Assembly: GCF_002025705.1 (NCBI RefSeq)
Contig: NZ_CP018846.1
Coordinates: 3,029,501 to 3,093,500 of the forward strand
Length of the DNA: 64,000 bases
Direction of reading: 5' to 3'
DNA from: Pseudomonas putida
GTDB lineage: Bacteria > Pseudomonadota > Gammaproteobacteria > Pseudomonadales > Pseudomonadaceae
Position numbers and translations under genes: made by a program. The notes under the pieces were generated by a model. That model did not search any database. It saw only the letters and a program-made list of their open reading frames with translations, and was not told where the DNA came from. Shown here in pieces: positions 62,535 through 64,000 of the stretch; the stretch's first letter is position 1, and each line of letters starts with the position of its first letter.

Positions 62535-62990
62535 TTGCACTTACCCATCATCCTTCGCAGGGCCGATTTCGCTGATGTCGAAGCCATCACCGAGCTGGTT
62601 CGGGCGGCCTACTCGCCCTACATCGCGCGCATCGGCAAGCCGCCGGCACCGATGCTGGATGACTATCGCCAGGTAGTAGCTGATGCCGAGGTGCATGTGG
62701 CGCTGAAAGGTGCGCGCATTGCCGGTGTGCTGGTGCTGGAGCGTGAGGGCGACGAGATGCTGCTGGCCAATATCGCGGTGTTTCCCGAGTGCAAGGGCCA
62801 AGGGATCGGCAAGGTGCTGATGCAACTGTGTGAAACCCGCACGCGCCAGGCTGGGTGCAGCGCGGTCAGGCTCTATACCCACGAGCGGATGGCCGAGAAT
62901 ATCGAGATCTATCGCAAGCTGGGTTATGTCGAGACTCACCGGGCCGAGGAGCAGGGGTTTTCCCGAGTGTTCATGCGCAAAGCGCTGTAA
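62535..62990 (+). CDS. GNAT family N-acetyltransferase
   Basis: A 151-residue acetyltransferase. The acetyl-CoA site is NIAVFPECKGQGIGKVLMQL, and the C-terminal GYVETHRAEEQGFSRVFMRK is a typical end of the YjcF/PhnO-like group. The likely start is the TTG at 62535, with GGAG 8 nt upstream; no ATG gives a normal N-terminus. The last codons and stop have been copied into the tandem repeats that follow. Substrate unknown. Confidence 0.85.
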   Translation: MHLPIILRRADFADVEAITELVRAAYSPYIARIGKPPAPMLDDYRQVVADAEVHVALKGARIAGVLVLEREGDEMLLANIAVFPECKGQGIGKVLMQLCETRTRQAGCSAVRLYTHERMAENIEIYRKLGYVETHRAEEQGFSRVFMRKAL

Positions 62991-63262
62991 ACCTGCACCA
63001 GCCTCTTCGCGGGCAAGCCCGCTCCCACAAGTGACGCGTAACACTCAAGCCATCAGTATTCCTGGGGGAGAAGCAGGATTTTCCGAGTGTTCATGCGCAA
63101 GGCTCTGCAAACCTGCGCCGGCCTCTTCGCGGGTAAACCCGCTCCTACAAGTGACGCGTAACACTCAAGCCATCAGTATTCCTGGGGGAGAAGCAGGATT
63201 TTCCGAGTGTTCATGCGCAAGGCTTTGTAAACCTGCGCCGGCCTCTTCGCGGGTAAACCCGC
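62951..63262. repeat. 120-bp tandem repeat, about 2.6 copies, derived from the GNAT 3' end plus a REP unit
   Basis: GTGTTCATGCGCAA recurs at exactly 120-nt intervals (62967, 63087 and 63207). Each unit carries the GNAT 3' end, a REP core (CTTCGCGGG...CCCGCTC) and the sequence AAGTGACGCGTAACACTCAA. The first copy is functional coding sequence; copies 2 and 3 have lost one C in TCCCGAG and are no longer in frame. Copy 3 breaks off after its REP half. Confidence 0.9.
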
Positions 63263-63309
63263 TTGTGTCTTGGCGAGGGAATAGAATCTGAAGTGAGAGC
63301 GGTGAATGG

Positions 63310-63356
63310 CAAGCCATCAGTATTCCTGTGGGAGCGGGCTTGCCCGCGAAGAGGCC
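63310..63356. repeat. Single REP unit joined to a tail of the 120-bp repeat
   Basis: AAGCCATCAGTATTCCTG is the end of the 120-bp unit, here followed by a fresh REP core (GGGAGCGGGCTTGCCCGCGA). It is a fourth, partial copy in front of the Cache-domain gene's stop. Confidence 0.8.
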
Positions 63357-63371
63357 AGAGCAGTCAATCCG

Positions 63372-64000
63372 TCACTTGCGCCTGAGCACCGGCAACCGCA
63401 CCAGCGACCACCCCGCCTCGGATTCGGCCAGCGCCAGGCGAATGCCATCGCGCGGCAAGGTGTTCAACAGGGTCTGGGCCAGGTCACCGACCATCCAGTT
63501 CGCTGTGTTCGAGGCAATCACCCGCCCGTCCGCCGAGATCAGCACTGCCTCGTGCTCCAGGCGCATCAGGCTGCGCACCAGCAGGCGTTCGACATTGTGC
63601 AACGACAGGTCCAGCCCGGCCACGCCGATGAACCGGCCCTGCACCTCGATCGGCATGGTGAAGGTCAGCACATACATGTTGGTGCCGTACAGGTCCACAT
63701 ACGGCCCTTCGACCACACTCTTGCCGGTCTTCATCGGCCGGCTGTACCAGGGCATTTCGGTGTAGTCGTAGTAGTTTTCGCGGCGCCGGTCGAAGTTCGG
63801 GCGCAGCGGCAGGGTCTTGCCGCCGTCGGCCAGGTACCACCATTCCAGGTGCATCTCGCGGTCGGCCAGGCCATTGGGCTCGACGATGATGCCGCCGCCA
63901 CAGCCAAAGGCACCGGTGGTCAGCAACTGCTGGTCGATGGCCGGGCGCAGGGTCGCCAGGTCCTTCGCACTTGGCTGGCGGCCTTCGGCCAATACCCGCT
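63372..64000 (-). CDS. Cache (PDC)-domain sensor protein, 5' part outside the window
   Basis: The last 209 or so codons of a protein with a PDC/Cache fold: MPWYSRPMKTGKSVVEGPYV, TNMYVLTFTMPIEVQGRFIG, VAGLDLSLHNVERLL and the late ALAESEAGWSLVRLPV. A C-terminal effector domain is absent, since the frame stops 10 residues after the Cache end. A TTG at 63992 is in frame, but the frame continues to the window edge and the real start is probably beyond it. Similar proteins are extracytoplasmic or cytoplasmic Cache-only sensors. Confidence 0.8.
   Translation of the reverse strand, partial: RVLAEGRQPSAKDLATLRPAIDQQLLTTGAFGCGGGIIVEPNGLADREMHLEWWYLADGGKTLPLRPNFDRRRENYYDYTEMPWYSRPMKTGKSVVEGPYVDLYGTNMYVLTFTMPIEVQGRFIGVAGLDLSLHNVERLLVRSLMRLEHEAVLISADGRVIASNTANWMVGDLAQTLLNTLPRDGIRLALAESEAGWSLVRLPVLRRK

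Noticed and set aside
62951..63262. CRISPR array
   Set aside because: Repeats are 120 bp, directly tandem, without spacers of constant length, and no cas gene is in the window.

Overview
The window looks like the chromosome of a Pseudomonas of the P. putida group. Coding is dense and GC-rich, many intergenic gaps carry the paired REP palindromes (GCGGGCTTGCCCGC type) common in that group, and the gene families are typical of a soil pseudomonad: many LysR and TetR regulators, MFS and ABC transporters, chemoreceptors and a BetT-type choline carrier. No rRNA, tRNA, CRISPR array, phage or intact insertion sequence was seen.

Layout. 1-3.5 kb: a PqiA-like protein cut by the window edge, a small unknown gene, and a TetR regulator with a 14-TM DHA2 efflux pump. 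3.5-6.4 kb (minus strand): a tartrate operon, dctA-ttdA-ttdB. 6.7-10 kb: a glycine-zipper envelope protein and a complete SsuABC-type importer. 10-11.8 kb: an AT-rich island with a two-gene ABC exporter and a 34-codon ORF in front of it. 12-16.8 kb: a catabolic operon (amidohydrolase, MFS importer, SDR, TIM-barrel protein) divergent from a LysR regulator. 16.8-17.9 kb: a scar where the 3' end of a histidine-kinase gene meets the 3' end of a bamA-like gene, beside a 61-nt inverted repeat. 18.5-23.2 kb: a Rieske oxygenase, a rubredoxin-rubredoxin reductase fusion, and LysR and TetR regulators that share an upstream motif. 23.2-25.3 kb (minus): an HvfABC (bufferin-like) RiPP operon whose precursor carries six EGKCG motifs and two EF-hands. 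25.6-32.2 kb: mixed metabolism and signalling genes.

32.7-41 kb: a bifunctional mannitol-1-phosphate dehydrogenase/phosphatase, converging with a four-gene operon of three SPFH (HflK/HflC-like) proteins and a His-rich heavy-metal P-type ATPase. 41-48.5 kb: small enzymes and regulators, several small conserved proteins, a chorismate mutase and BetT. 48.5-57.8 kb: an accessory stretch of lower gene density, with remnants of ribD, an aldo/keto reductase and an alpha/beta hydrolase, two orphan small proteins, a LysR regulator divergent from a metallophosphoesterase-SDR pair followed by an MFS pump, and an acetyltransferase-P-loop fusion. 57.8-64 kb: a LysE exporter, a DUF1289 protein, a chemoreceptor with an apparently cytoplasmic sensor region, an MFS transporter, a GNAT enzyme whose 3' end has been copied into a 120-bp tandem repeat, and a Cache-domain sensor running off the edge.

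The two sets most worth attention are the SPFH/P-type ATPase operon (probable metal handling at a membrane scaffold) and the HvfABC operon with an EF-hand-tailed precursor. Both point to metal homeostasis. Where starts were moved from the longest frame, the choice rests on ribosome binding sites and family length.
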